From Sulfopaludibacter sp963815475 (GTDB lineage: Bacteria > Acidobacteriota > Terriglobia > Bryobacterales > Bryobacteraceae): 64,000 nt of DNA. This document shows, piece by piece, positions 56,428 to 64,000 of the stretch. The position numbers were made by a program, and so were the translations under genes. The DNA lies in the NCBI GenBank assembly GCA_963815475.1, contig CAWFHD010000003.1, positions 7,874,001 through 7,938,000 of the forward strand, in the 5' to 3' direction. How positions within the stretch are numbered: the stretch's first letter is position 1; each line of letters starts with the position of its first letter. The notes beneath the pieces are model-generated. The model searched no databases, was not told the origin of the DNA, and saw only the letters and a list, made by a program, of their open reading frames with translations.

Positions 56428-58076
56428 GCACGACAGCCATTCGATCCGCGAGGGTACAGCCCCTTCCCCCACCCAGTCCTCTCATTAATAAAGAGAGAGA
56501 CAACGAACCAGTCTCCGGACCGGCCGCCCTGGCGCGAGCCGTTTCCCTGCACCTGGCCGGGCGACCGGATGAGGCCTTGAAGCAGTTGCAGCGCGCGGCG
56601 GTGAACGATGCATCGCCGGAGATCTACCGCGCCATGGGCCACATTCAGTTTGAACTTGGCCACTACCAGGAATCTGCCACCAGTTACCGGACGCTGGTTA
56701 AGATGAAGCCGAACTATGCCATGGGGTGGTTCAACCTGGCAGTGTGCATGGAACGGCTGGGCACTTGGGACGACGCTTCCGAATCCTTCCACAAAGCCTC
56801 ATCGCTCGATCCGAACCACATGGATGCGCATCTGGGGCTGGGCGTTTGCCACCTTCGCCTGGAAGATCCAAAGTCTGCTCTATTCTCCTTCGAACGCTGT
56901 CTGGAACTGACTCCGGGCCACGACGACGCACTGTTCGGCAAGGCCGCCGCGCTGCAATCGCTCGGCCACGCGCCCGAAGCCGCCTCGTTGTATCAGCAGA
57001 TTCTCGAGCGCGATCCCGAATCGGAAGAGTCGCTCGCCAACCTGATTCTGATCGGCATGGTGCGCGAAGATTTCGACATGGTGCGCGAGTACTCGGAGCG
57101 CCTATTGGAACTGCGGCCGGAATCGACAGTCGCGCTCGAAGGGCTGGCGGCATGGTCTTGCGCCGCGGGCGAACACGGCTTGACCGCCAAGTTCTGCACG
57201 CTGCTGGTATCGGCCGTGCCCGGACACTTCGAAGGGTGGTTCAACCTCGCGTTGGCGCATCAGAAGTCGGGCCGCTGGGAACAGGCTGCCGAAGCCTACG
57301 AAGAAGCCATCAAACTGCGGCCGCAATCCACCGAGGCCTATACCAATCTCGGAATCGTTCGCGAACAGTTGGGCGATTTGAACAAGGCTCGTGCGGCCTA
57401 CGATCGCGCGATTCAGGCGAGCCCCGATGCGCTGGCTCCACTCTGGAACGTGGCTCTCCTGTTGGAGCACGGCGGGCAGATGGAAGAGGCCGAGCGCTGG
57501 TACAAAATGGTCCTGGAGAAGGCGCCCAAGGAAGAGGAAGCGCGCTTCCGCCTGGGCTTCCTGCGCCTGCAGCGCGAGGATTTCCGCGGCGCTGCCGAAG
57601 CATTCGAAGGCTGCCTGAAGTATCGTCCGCAGTGGCCGGAAGCTTACGCCAACCTGGCGCTGGCCTACAACGGCCTGGGCGAGCGCGACCACGCCGAGCG
57701 CATTTACGAAAAGATGCTGGAGGCCGATCCCAAGAGCCTCGACGCTTTGCGCGGCCTAGCTGCCCTGGCGATTCAGGCATCCAACTTCGATTCCGCCCTG
57801 GAGTTCCACGTTCGCCTGATCGATCTGGGCGAGAAGACTCCCGAAGTGCTGTACAATGCAGGCCTGATGTACGAAAAGGCGGGCCAGCCCGATAAGGCAG
57901 TGCGCTTGTATCGCGATGCACTGGCGCAGCAGCCGGAAATGCCGGAAGCGCTGCTCAACCTGGGAAGAATCCTGGAAGCGAACGGAAAATCGGACGAAGC
58001 CCGCGCCTGCTGGAGCAAGGCGCTCGAAGCCGAGCCGGCACTGGCACAAGGCTATTTCGGACCCGCGATCGACTGA
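56424..58076 (+). CDS. Tetratricopeptide-repeat protein
   Basis: 550 residues; about 14 TPR units fill residues 33-545, with repeats of the type W-F-N-L-A-x-x-x-x-x-x-G-x-x-x-x-A-x-x-x-F-x-x-A-x-x-L-x-P. No signal peptide or span. A scaffold for protein contacts, coupled by ATGA to the zinc-finger gene. The partner is unknown. Confidence 0.85.
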   Translation: MSTTAIRSARVQPLPPPSPLINKERDNEPVSGPAALARAVSLHLAGRPDEALKQLQRAAVNDASPEIYRAMGHIQFELGHYQESATSYRTLVKMKPNYAMGWFNLAVCMERLGTWDDASESFHKASSLDPNHMDAHLGLGVCHLRLEDPKSALFSFERCLELTPGHDDALFGKAAALQSLGHAPEAASLYQQILERDPESEESLANLILIGMVREDFDMVREYSERLLELRPESTVALEGLAAWSCAAGEHGLTAKFCTLLVSAVPGHFEGWFNLALAHQKSGRWEQAAEAYEEAIKLRPQSTEAYTNLGIVREQLGDLNKARAAYDRAIQASPDALAPLWNVALLLEHGGQMEEAERWYKMVLEKAPKEEEARFRLGFLRLQREDFRGAAEAFEGCLKYRPQWPEAYANLALAYNGLGERDHAERIYEKMLEADPKSLDALRGLAALAIQASNFDSALEFHVRLIDLGEKTPEVLYNAGLMYEKAGQPDKAVRLYRDALAQQPEMPEALLNLGRILEANGKSDEARACWSKALEAEPALAQGYFGPAID

Positions 58077-58088
58077 TGCAGCCCAATA

Positions 58089-58511
58089 ATGGCTGAGGCC
58101 CAGGTGATTGCTTTCGAGTTCCTCATCTGGTTCGGATGGCTCGGACTCTTCGGCATAGCCCAACGCCGATTCTGCCGTAAATTTCCAGGCATGCGTTCCT
58201 TCTGCCGCGTGCTATTTCTCGCGACACTCGTAGTGGCGATCGTACCCGCTTTGTGGGTTCTGGTGCTCCGTCCATTCGGCGGAGCGCACCTGCTTACTCT
58301 CTTGAATCATTGCCTGGGAATGGGCGTCTTCGCCCAGACCTTCCTACGCTCCGTCCTCATGCTCAAATGGGTCGCATGGACCAGCGTCCATCGTAGCGCC
58401 GGCGCTCCCCTGATCGCAGCCGGCCAGGAACAGATACTCGTGGCATCCCTGCTCATGCTGACACAGGCCGTAGCGCGGCGGCCGAAGACTGCCCCGCCCC
58501 GAGAGATCTAA
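58089..58511 (+). CDS. Membrane hypothetical protein
   Basis: 140 residues with hydrophobic segments at about 4-24 (FEFLIWFGWLGLFGIAQ), 38-60 (FCRVLFLATLVVAIVPALWVLV) and 70-95, so two or three spans. It starts 12 bases after the TPR gene. Function unknown. Confidence 0.65.
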   Translation: MAEAQVIAFEFLIWFGWLGLFGIAQRRFCRKFPGMRSFCRVLFLATLVVAIVPALWVLVLRPFGGAHLLTLLNHCLGMGVFAQTFLRSVLMLKWVAWTSVHRSAGAPLIAAGQEQILVASLLMLTQAVARRPKTAPPREI

Positions 58512-58569
58512 ACACTCCGCGGTTTAACCGCCGGCCAAAAGCGTGGTACACCTGAGGGTGCACCGCGTC

Positions 58570-59415
58570 ATGTCCGAATTCACCTGCAATCTTTGCGGCA
58601 AGCTTTGCCACGAACCCACGTGCCCGTCCTGCGGCAGCGGCGTGCGCGATCGCGCTATTCTGCAGGTGCTCTCACGCGAACTTTTCGCGGCCGATCTCAC
58701 CGTTCCCGAATTTCCTCGCCTCAAAAGCCTGCGCGGAATTGGCATTAGTGATTCCCACCTTTACGCCGACCGTCTCGCCGCCAAGTTCGATTATCGAAAC
58801 ACGTTCTTCGACCGGGAACCGCGCCTCGATATCGCCAGTCCGCCGCAAGAGGAATCGGGCAAGTACGATTTCGTCATCTCGAGCGAGGTCTTCGAGCACG
58901 TGCTGCCGCCGGTGGAGCATGCGTTTCGTGGCGCCGCCCAGTTGCTCAAGCCGAATGGTGTGCTGGTGTTGACCACTCCGTATTCACTCGAAGCTTCCAC
59001 TGGCGAGCATTACCCCGATCTGCATGAGTTCGGTCTGGCGCAGACTGGCGATCGTTTGGTGCTGGTAAACCGTACTCGTTCGGGGGAACTGCAGGTTTTC
59101 GACAATCCGGTGTTCCATCTGGCTTGCAGCGGCAAGGCTCTCGAAGTTCGTGAGTTTTCGGAGAGCTCTCTGCGGGGTTTGTTGGCCGGGGTTGGATTTA
59201 CTGCTGTGCGAATCCACAGCGAGAATTACGCTCCGTTCGGTATTGTGCGGACGGAATCGTGGTCGCTTCCGATCTCGGCTCGGATGGGGGCGTTCTCACT
59301 CGGGTACGACTCCGCTCGCGAAATCATGGAGCACTGGCGCGAATTGAACCGGAGCGTGCAGCGGCTCGGTGCCACCTGGTGGTTTCGGATTGGGCGGCGA
59401 ATCGGATTGGTTTAG
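58570..59415 (+). CDS. SAM-dependent methyltransferase with zinc-ribbon start
   Basis: 281 residues from ATG 58570. An N-terminal ribbon (CNLCGKLCHEPTCPSCGSG) precedes a class I methyltransferase core: GIGISDSHLYADRLAAKFDYRN, YDFVISSEVFEHVLPPVEHAFRGAAQLLKPNGVLVLTTPY near 105-150 (motifs II-III of small-molecule enzymes). Similar proteins methylate glycans or lipids next to glycosyltransferases, and a GT39-like gene converges here. Confidence 0.72.
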   Translation: MSEFTCNLCGKLCHEPTCPSCGSGVRDRAILQVLSRELFAADLTVPEFPRLKSLRGIGISDSHLYADRLAAKFDYRNTFFDREPRLDIASPPQEESGKYDFVISSEVFEHVLPPVEHAFRGAAQLLKPNGVLVLTTPYSLEASTGEHYPDLHEFGLAQTGDRLVLVNRTRSGELQVFDNPVFHLACSGKALEVREFSESSLRGLLAGVGFTAVRIHSENYAPFGIVRTESWSLPISARMGAFSLGYDSAREIMEHWRELNRSVQRLGATWWFRIGRRIGLV

Positions 59416-59435
59416 AACGAGCTTGCCGGCTTGCG

Positions 59436-61085
59436 CTACGGCACAAATCGGTAGACTTCGAAGGTTGGGCGTCCGAAGCTGTCTTTGACGGTTGCCAGGA
59501 GGTCTGCTCGCAGGCCCGCTTCGGCCGCGGCTTTTAGCAGGCGCTCCGTATCTCCCGGGAAAACTTCGACGGCCTTCGTATGACCTACGAACAGCGCTCC
59601 GGGAATCGCCAGCGTGCCGCGCAGGATTTCTCGATCTTCGGCAGTGGGTTCTGGCCTGGATGTGTGCTCCGTGCCGTCGCGCAATACAAGTTTGCCGCGG
59701 CCGATCAGCCGCAAGTTGTCCAGCATGCCCCAGTCCACGCAAAAGATGTATGGCGCGGTAGAGCCCTTCAAATAGTCAGCCAGTGGCCAAATCGCGTCCG
59801 ACCACGCTGTCGCTCCACCCTGCCGCACCATACGGTAGTAGTATTCGTTGGTGACGAGCGCGTTCGAGATCGCCAGTAGCGCGACGATCGCTGCCAGCAC
59901 GCGAAGCCCGGCACGGCCCAACTGGCGCGAGGCAGCGGCCATCGGCACGGCCATCGCGATGTAAGGCAGCGGCCACATGAGGATCGCGTGATGAACACTT
60001 CCGCCCGCATGCGCCGTCAACGCCATCTGTGTCCAGGCCACCGCCATCGCAATCCATGCGAACAGGCAGGCGCGCAGATCGCTTCCACGGGTCGCCGGAG
60101 TCAGCATCAGCGCCAGCACCAGCCCAAATACGATCAGGTTGTTTTCCGGGTGCCCAGTCAGGTCACCGAGGGCTGCCGATGCGTTTTGAATCAGTCCGCT
60201 TGGCGCGTGCGGCATGGGAGGGCGATGCGCCTCTTCGGTGAACAGGCCCAGCATTGCCGAACCCTGCGCCGTTTCGATCAGAGCCTCGGCCTTCTGCGCC
60301 ACGTCGCCGGCGTCTATTGCCGCGTTGCTCTGGAAAGTAGACCAATGACTATGCCGGTTGTAGACCAGAAGTGGGGACGCACCAAGCAGGAATGCCAACG
60401 CCGCAATCGCCAGATTACGGAGGCTCGCCACCTTGCGGATTTCGCGCCAGAACAGCACGGCAGTCGCAACCGCGATGCCAGAGAGCAGCCACCACGCCAG
60501 CGCCTTGTCCCACATCGCCAGGCCAAAAAGAAAGCAGCCGCCGGCCAGTGCCCACTGCGACGTCTCCTGATAGAAGCGCACTATCAGCAGCATGCCGCCA
60601 ATCAGAAGCAGATGTTGTAGCGCCACCGGACCCCAATCGAAGACCGATGTCAGCAGGTATAGCGTATCGGAAGCCAACAGGCAGCAGCCCACCACCGCCG
60701 CCCTCTCTCCAGCGAATCGTCGCAGCAGACAGTAGAAGAGCCACACGCTGGCCGCGCCGGCCAGCAGCATTGGTTCCCGTACGCTGAAGACGCCCGTTCC
60801 GAACCAACGGAGCAAGGGTTTGAATAGCAGCGTCTTTAGCGTGCCCAGATAGGTCATTAGCATCAAGGCCCATTGCGACTTGCCGACATGGACGGCATAT
60901 TCCCACGATTTCGGCTGAAGCAGCGGCGAGGCGAAGAGCGCTTCATCGTTCTGGATGCCCAGCAACGGAATGAAGAATTGGCCCGCGCAAAAATACGCGA
61001 GGCATATCGCCGCGGCGATGTAACGAGGGCGCGAATTGTTAATTGTGGTCTGCACCGGGAACGGCGAACCCCGATAGTAGCGCAT
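59436..61085 (-). CDS. GT39/ArnT-like membrane glycosyltransferase
   Basis: 549 residues from ATG 61085. About ten to twelve spans, with the GT-C catalytic acidic motif in GIQNDEALFASPLLQ near residue 42-56 after the first span, then a C-terminal soluble part (IFCVDWGMLDNLRLIG, ending PTFEVYRFVP). It uses polyprenyl-phosphate sugars to glycosylate lipids or proteins; the acceptor is unknown. Confidence 0.72.
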   Translation of the reverse strand: MRYYRGSPFPVQTTINNSRPRYIAAAICLAYFCAGQFFIPLLGIQNDEALFASPLLQPKSWEYAVHVGKSQWALMLMTYLGTLKTLLFKPLLRWFGTGVFSVREPMLLAGAASVWLFYCLLRRFAGERAAVVGCCLLASDTLYLLTSVFDWGPVALQHLLLIGGMLLIVRFYQETSQWALAGGCFLFGLAMWDKALAWWLLSGIAVATAVLFWREIRKVASLRNLAIAALAFLLGASPLLVYNRHSHWSTFQSNAAIDAGDVAQKAEALIETAQGSAMLGLFTEEAHRPPMPHAPSGLIQNASAALGDLTGHPENNLIVFGLVLALMLTPATRGSDLRACLFAWIAMAVAWTQMALTAHAGGSVHHAILMWPLPYIAMAVPMAAASRQLGRAGLRVLAAIVALLAISNALVTNEYYYRMVRQGGATAWSDAIWPLADYLKGSTAPYIFCVDWGMLDNLRLIGRGKLVLRDGTEHTSRPEPTAEDREILRGTLAIPGALFVGHTKAVEVFPGDTERLLKAAAEAGLRADLLATVKDSFGRPTFEVYRFVP

Positions 61086-61157
61086 CAGCAGCCCTACCTG
61101 GCTGAAGCACCAGCTTTGTGGCAAGGACTTCGCAGCCTGTTATCATTGGGGCGAACG

Positions 61158-61868
61158 ATGAGCCTGCTCCGGTCTCTGCTTTTCTCCACTCCCCTGATCA
61201 TCCTGTCCACGGTCGTCATGTGGATCTGTTCCATCGCGTGTTCGGTGTTCGATCCCACCGGCAACTCGCAGCACCGCATCGCGCGCGTCTGGGGACGACT
61301 GCTCCTGGCCGCCAGTTTCATTCGTGTGCGCGTGGAGGGTTTGGAAAACATCACGGGTCCCGGCCCGTTCGTGTTCGTCTCCAATCACGCGAGCCTGATG
61401 GACATCCCCGCGATTCTCGCCTGTCTGCCCTTCCAATTTCGTTTCATGGCCAAGAAGTCGCTTTACAAAGTGCCCTTTGTGGGATGGCATCTGCATCGCG
61501 CCGGGCATCTGCCGGTCGACCGCGCCAACCCGCGCGCATCGCTCAAAAGCATGACCGAAGCCGCGCGCATCGTCGCCGACCGGCGCATCTCAGTGCTGCT
61601 CTTTCCCGAAGGCGGCCGCTGTCCCGAAGGCCTGCGCGAGTTCAAAGAAGGCGCCGCCTACATCGCGATCAAGGCCGCAGTCCCGGTGGCGCCGATGGCG
61701 TTGGTTGGCATGCGGGAGAAACTGCCGATGGGGTCTGTCCACCTGCGCAGCGGCCGGGTCACCTTGCGCATCGGAAAGCCCATTCCCACAGCCGACCTAA
61801 AACTGCAGGACCGCGCCGCGCTGACCGCGCAGCTTTACCAGGAGATCGCAGAAATGTTGAAGCGGTGA
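61158..61868 (+). CDS. plsC: 1-acyl-glycerol-3-phosphate acyltransferase
   Basis: 236 residues from ATG 61158; longer frames lack a ribosome site. PlsC motifs: NHASLMD (HX4D) near 75, a basic lipid-binding stretch, LLFPEGGRCPEG (motif III) near 145, and VPVAPMALVG near 175. One N-terminal span anchors it to the membrane. Second acylation step of phospholipid synthesis. Confidence 0.88.
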   Translation: MSLLRSLLFSTPLIILSTVVMWICSIACSVFDPTGNSQHRIARVWGRLLLAASFIRVRVEGLENITGPGPFVFVSNHASLMDIPAILACLPFQFRFMAKKSLYKVPFVGWHLHRAGHLPVDRANPRASLKSMTEAARIVADRRISVLLFPEGGRCPEGLREFKEGAAYIAIKAAVPVAPMALVGMREKLPMGSVHLRSGRVTLRIGKPIPTADLKLQDRAALTAQLYQEIAEMLKR

Positions 61869-61875
61869 CACCTGC

Positions 61876-63564
61876 CTACAAAGTCTTCTGCTCCACCTTT
61901 TGCAATTCCGTATCCTTTACACCTGTGCACATGTGCACACTGAAACCGTCGACGTTCTTCAGCGCGAACACCGGCGCGTCCTCCGGATGCGGCGCCTTGA
62001 TCCGGAAGAAGTCGGCGTCCTGGACACTATCGAGCACAAACACGGGGCGATGATCTTCCTTGGCTGCCCATACCTCGACATTGTCGAATTGAATGCCCTT
62101 CACGTGCCGCACATAAAACCCGTGCGACGGCATGCGGTGGCGCTCCACCGGAGCCGCTGCAGCGCGACCGCCCACCGGCGCCTGCCCCGCCGCAGTTCCC
62201 CGCCCCGCGGCCGCGCGACCCGCGCCCTCCGCCACGAATTCGCCGTTGGGGCCGCGACCGTTCCTGCCGGGCCGCATCGGCGCCGTGAACATATCGGGCT
62301 CGGGATACATGTCTTCGTATTCCGGCGGCTGGTAGGCCGCATCTTCCTTCACGCCGCCGCCTTGATGGAAGATCTGCACGTTGCTGATCTTCACGTCTTC
62401 GATCTCATGCCCCGGAATTCCACTGATGATCGACCCCAGCGCCGAGACCGAATTCGAGCACACCACATCGCTGATGATGATGCGCCGCAGGGTTCCGATG
62501 GCGGCGCCGTCGGGCGCGCGCAGCCGCCTGCCCAACCGCAGGAAAATCGGCGCGCTCATAATGTCGCGCATCGATAGATTGGTCACCGTCACATCTTCCA
62601 GCAGCGCGCCATCCACGCTCTCCAGCGCGAGGCCTTGGCAGCCTTCGAAGACACAGTTGGAAATGGTGACATTGCGGAAGCCGCCATTCGATTCCGTTCC
62701 GAACTTGATGCGCCCGGTATGCGGCACACGCGCCTCCGGCCCGAACTTCTTGTATGTGCCGTCGAGCATCGTGCCTTCTTCCCAGCAGCCGCTCACGTAG
62801 CAGTTGGTGATGGTCACGAACTCGGTCTGCCGCGGCGCGCCCGTCGCGTAATCGGCTTTCAAACAGATTCCGTCATCCCACGGCGAGTTCACATAGCAGT
62901 TCGAAATGCGCACATTGCGGCACGAATCCACGTCCATGCCATCGCGGTTGGTGTCGATTTTCACATTGTCGATGGTCAGGTTGTCCACCGCCGTCGCCAG
63001 GATACCGAAATGTCCTCCATGGAAGATGGAGAAATCGCGAAGCACCACGTTGCGGCAATTCTTCAGCCCGATCGACTTGTTCCCGACTCCTGGATTCATG
63101 GCGCCTTGGCCGCGGCTCAAACCCTTGCCCCAGATGCGGCCGGTGCCTGTGATGGCGATGTTCGAAATGCCCTCGCCCCACATCAGGCTGTTGTGAAAGT
63201 GCGCGTGCCCGAAGTCCTCGTACTTATCCCAGGGAGTATTGGGCTCGGCCGGGTCGTATCCGCCGGCGCCGCCTTCCGGAGTGTCAGCAGCCATGATGGT
63301 ACAGCCCTGGTCGAGGTAAAGCGCCACGTTGCTCTTCAAGCGGATGGAAAAGCAAAGAAAGTTGCCTGCGGGAAACGAGACCGTCCCTCCACCTGCCGCT
63401 GCGGCCGCTTCGATGGCTTTGTTAATGGCAGTGGAATCGACGGCAACGCCGTCGCCCTTGGCGCCGAACGCCTTCACGTCGAAAGCGGCGGCCTTTGCGA
63501 TCTTACCGCCGATGCCCGCGGCTAGGACTGCCGCGCTCTTCAGAAACGCACGTCGTGGTGTCAT
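61876..63564 (-). CDS. Tat-exported GH28-type glycoside hydrolase
   Basis: 562 residues. An N-terminal Tat-like signal (TPRRAFLKSAAVLAAGIGG) is followed by FDVKAFGAKGDGVAVDSTAINKAI. The right-handed beta-helix carries polygalacturonase-like residues: TNRDGMDVDSCRN, SPWDDGICLK (catalytic Asp pair), GGHFG, and GRIKFGTESNGG. Acts on pectin-like polymers; exact linkage not predictable. A Gly/Ala/Arg-rich insert near residue 440-480 resembles that in the next amidase. Confidence 0.82.
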   Translation of the reverse strand: MTPRRAFLKSAAVLAAGIGGKIAKAAAFDVKAFGAKGDGVAVDSTAINKAIEAAAAAGGGTVSFPAGNFLCFSIRLKSNVALYLDQGCTIMAADTPEGGAGGYDPAEPNTPWDKYEDFGHAHFHNSLMWGEGISNIAITGTGRIWGKGLSRGQGAMNPGVGNKSIGLKNCRNVVLRDFSIFHGGHFGILATAVDNLTIDNVKIDTNRDGMDVDSCRNVRISNCYVNSPWDDGICLKADYATGAPRQTEFVTITNCYVSGCWEEGTMLDGTYKKFGPEARVPHTGRIKFGTESNGGFRNVTISNCVFEGCQGLALESVDGALLEDVTVTNLSMRDIMSAPIFLRLGRRLRAPDGAAIGTLRRIIISDVVCSNSVSALGSIISGIPGHEIEDVKISNVQIFHQGGGVKEDAAYQPPEYEDMYPEPDMFTAPMRPGRNGRGPNGEFVAEGAGRAAAGRGTAAGQAPVGGRAAAAPVERHRMPSHGFYVRHVKGIQFDNVEVWAAKEDHRPVFVLDSVQDADFFRIKAPHPEDAPVFALKNVDGFSVHMCTGVKDTELQKVEQKTL

Positions 63565-63632
63565 GGCTTTAAATCATGACGATAACAGGTTACGGCGGCC
63601 GGTGGTCTCGCCCGGCTTTGGTCGATTGGGCG

Positions 63633-64000
63633 CTATGTCAGCTTCGGATGCTTGGTGTGAAACTCGGACGCATCCTGGTATGCCTTGCCCAACGCCAGTA
63701 GTTCGGCTTCTCCGAAAGGACGGGCATAAAACGTAATGTTGGTAGGAGTTCCCACGTCGGTGAAGCCGTTCACGACGTTCAAAGCCGGATAGCACGCTAG
63801 ATTCGCCATGGAGAAATGCCGCCCCACTACGCTGCGCCGCGGCGGATTTCCGCCGCCGCCCGCGCCACCTCGACCACGCCCGCCCGCCGGCGCCCCCGCC
63901 GCCGCTCCGTCCGTGGCGGGATTGGTACCCGGACCCGCCCCGCGACCTCGACCTGCTCCCCCGCCTCCGCCGCCCTGCACCGGCACTACATAAACATCCA
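63633..64000 (-). CDS. Amidase, C-terminal part (gene runs off the window)
   Basis: The frame stays open to position 64,000. The visible end reads NLACYPALNVVNGFTDVGTP and then FYARPFGEAELLALGKAYQDAS, the C-terminus of amidase-signature enzymes (P-x-L-x-x-P-x-G and the last helices). A Gly/Arg/Ala-rich low-complexity insert of about 45 residues precedes it. The catalytic part is outside the window. Confidence 0.7.
   Translation of the reverse strand, partial: DVYVVPVQGGGGGGAGRGRGAGPGTNPATDGAAAGAPAGGRGRGGAGGGGNPPRRSVVGRHFSMANLACYPALNVVNGFTDVGTPTNITFYARPFGEAELLALGKAYQDASEFHTKHPKLT

Overview
The window joins two very different pieces of DNA. Positions 27,250-64,000 are ordinary chromosome of an acidobacterium, most likely of the Solibacter/Bryobacter group. 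This rests on a large duplicated-orphan-permease-type ABC permease, a secreted metzincin protease with TIG-like modules and a Solibacter-type C-terminal module, secreted S9 and S10 hydrolases, a Tat-exported GH28 enzyme, and the high GC. Positions 1 to about 27,140 are the right part of an integrated mobile element (prophage or plasmid-like integrative element). Its tyrosine recombinase sits at the right end and its left end lies outside the window. The element appears to have inserted into the 5' part of an AzgA-type purine permease gene: only the first 37 codons survive at 27,140-27,250.

Element layout. The left arm (1-8.0 kb, minus strand) is a run of small genes with a few recognisable members: an HD phosphohydrolase, a Cys-rich protein ending in a sliding-clamp-type QLSLF motif, and two secreted proteins, one a probable beta-helix. 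Most left-arm genes are preceded by the same 16-base motif (CCCACA-N3-GNGTANA), usually about 10 bases before GGAGG. From 8.0 to 13.2 kb come a strong plus-strand promoter/operator, a HARE-HTH-like protein, a small ribbon-helix-helix protein, a SmaI-like restriction-modification pair and a membrane-anchored LuxR-type regulator. No CCCGGG site was seen by eye in the element. From 13.2 to 15.1 kb there is about 1.9 kb of hairpin-rich DNA with no convincing gene. The right arm (15.1-25.0 kb, plus strand) holds about 25 small genes, a GP88-family protein, an SprT-like metalloprotease, a large zinc/OB-type protein conserved in phages and plasmids, an M23 peptidase, an excisionase-like HTH protein and the integrase.

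The most unusual signal is in the right arm. Seven copies of a ~75-base element (16.4-19.7 kb) lie between genes. Each can fold into a three-way junction with compensatory changes. The closing helix CCTCG/CGAGG contains the GAGG Shine-Dalgarno sequence, and six copies end 4-8 bases before an ATG. This looks like an undescribed RBS-sequestering RNA leader repeated through one gene array. The same region carries nearly 40 copies of AAAACC on the plus strand, in more than one reading frame and between genes, with almost none on the other strand. Two TTAA-centred palindromes (AGGCTTAAGCCT, GTTTAAAC) are also enriched across the element.

Chromosomal layout. Downstream of the insertion are aspartate kinase, an amidase plus secreted S9-type hydrolase pair, glucuronate isomerase, a Flp-type pilin, an Nramp-UspA fusion behind a perfect 16-bp palindrome, a secreted metzincin operon, a secreted cupin and an S10 carboxypeptidase. 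A tyrosine catabolism group follows (aminotransferase, 4-hydroxyphenylpyruvate dioxygenase, homogentisate dioxygenase), interrupted by the minus-strand permease. Then come an NtrX/NtrY-like two-component pair, an AAA ATPase, a JAMM-like/TonB fusion, TPR and zinc-finger proteins, a methyltransferase, a GT39-like membrane glycosyltransferase, an acyltransferase, a GH28 enzyme, and the C-terminus of another amidase running off the right edge. I recognised no tRNA, rRNA or CRISPR array.
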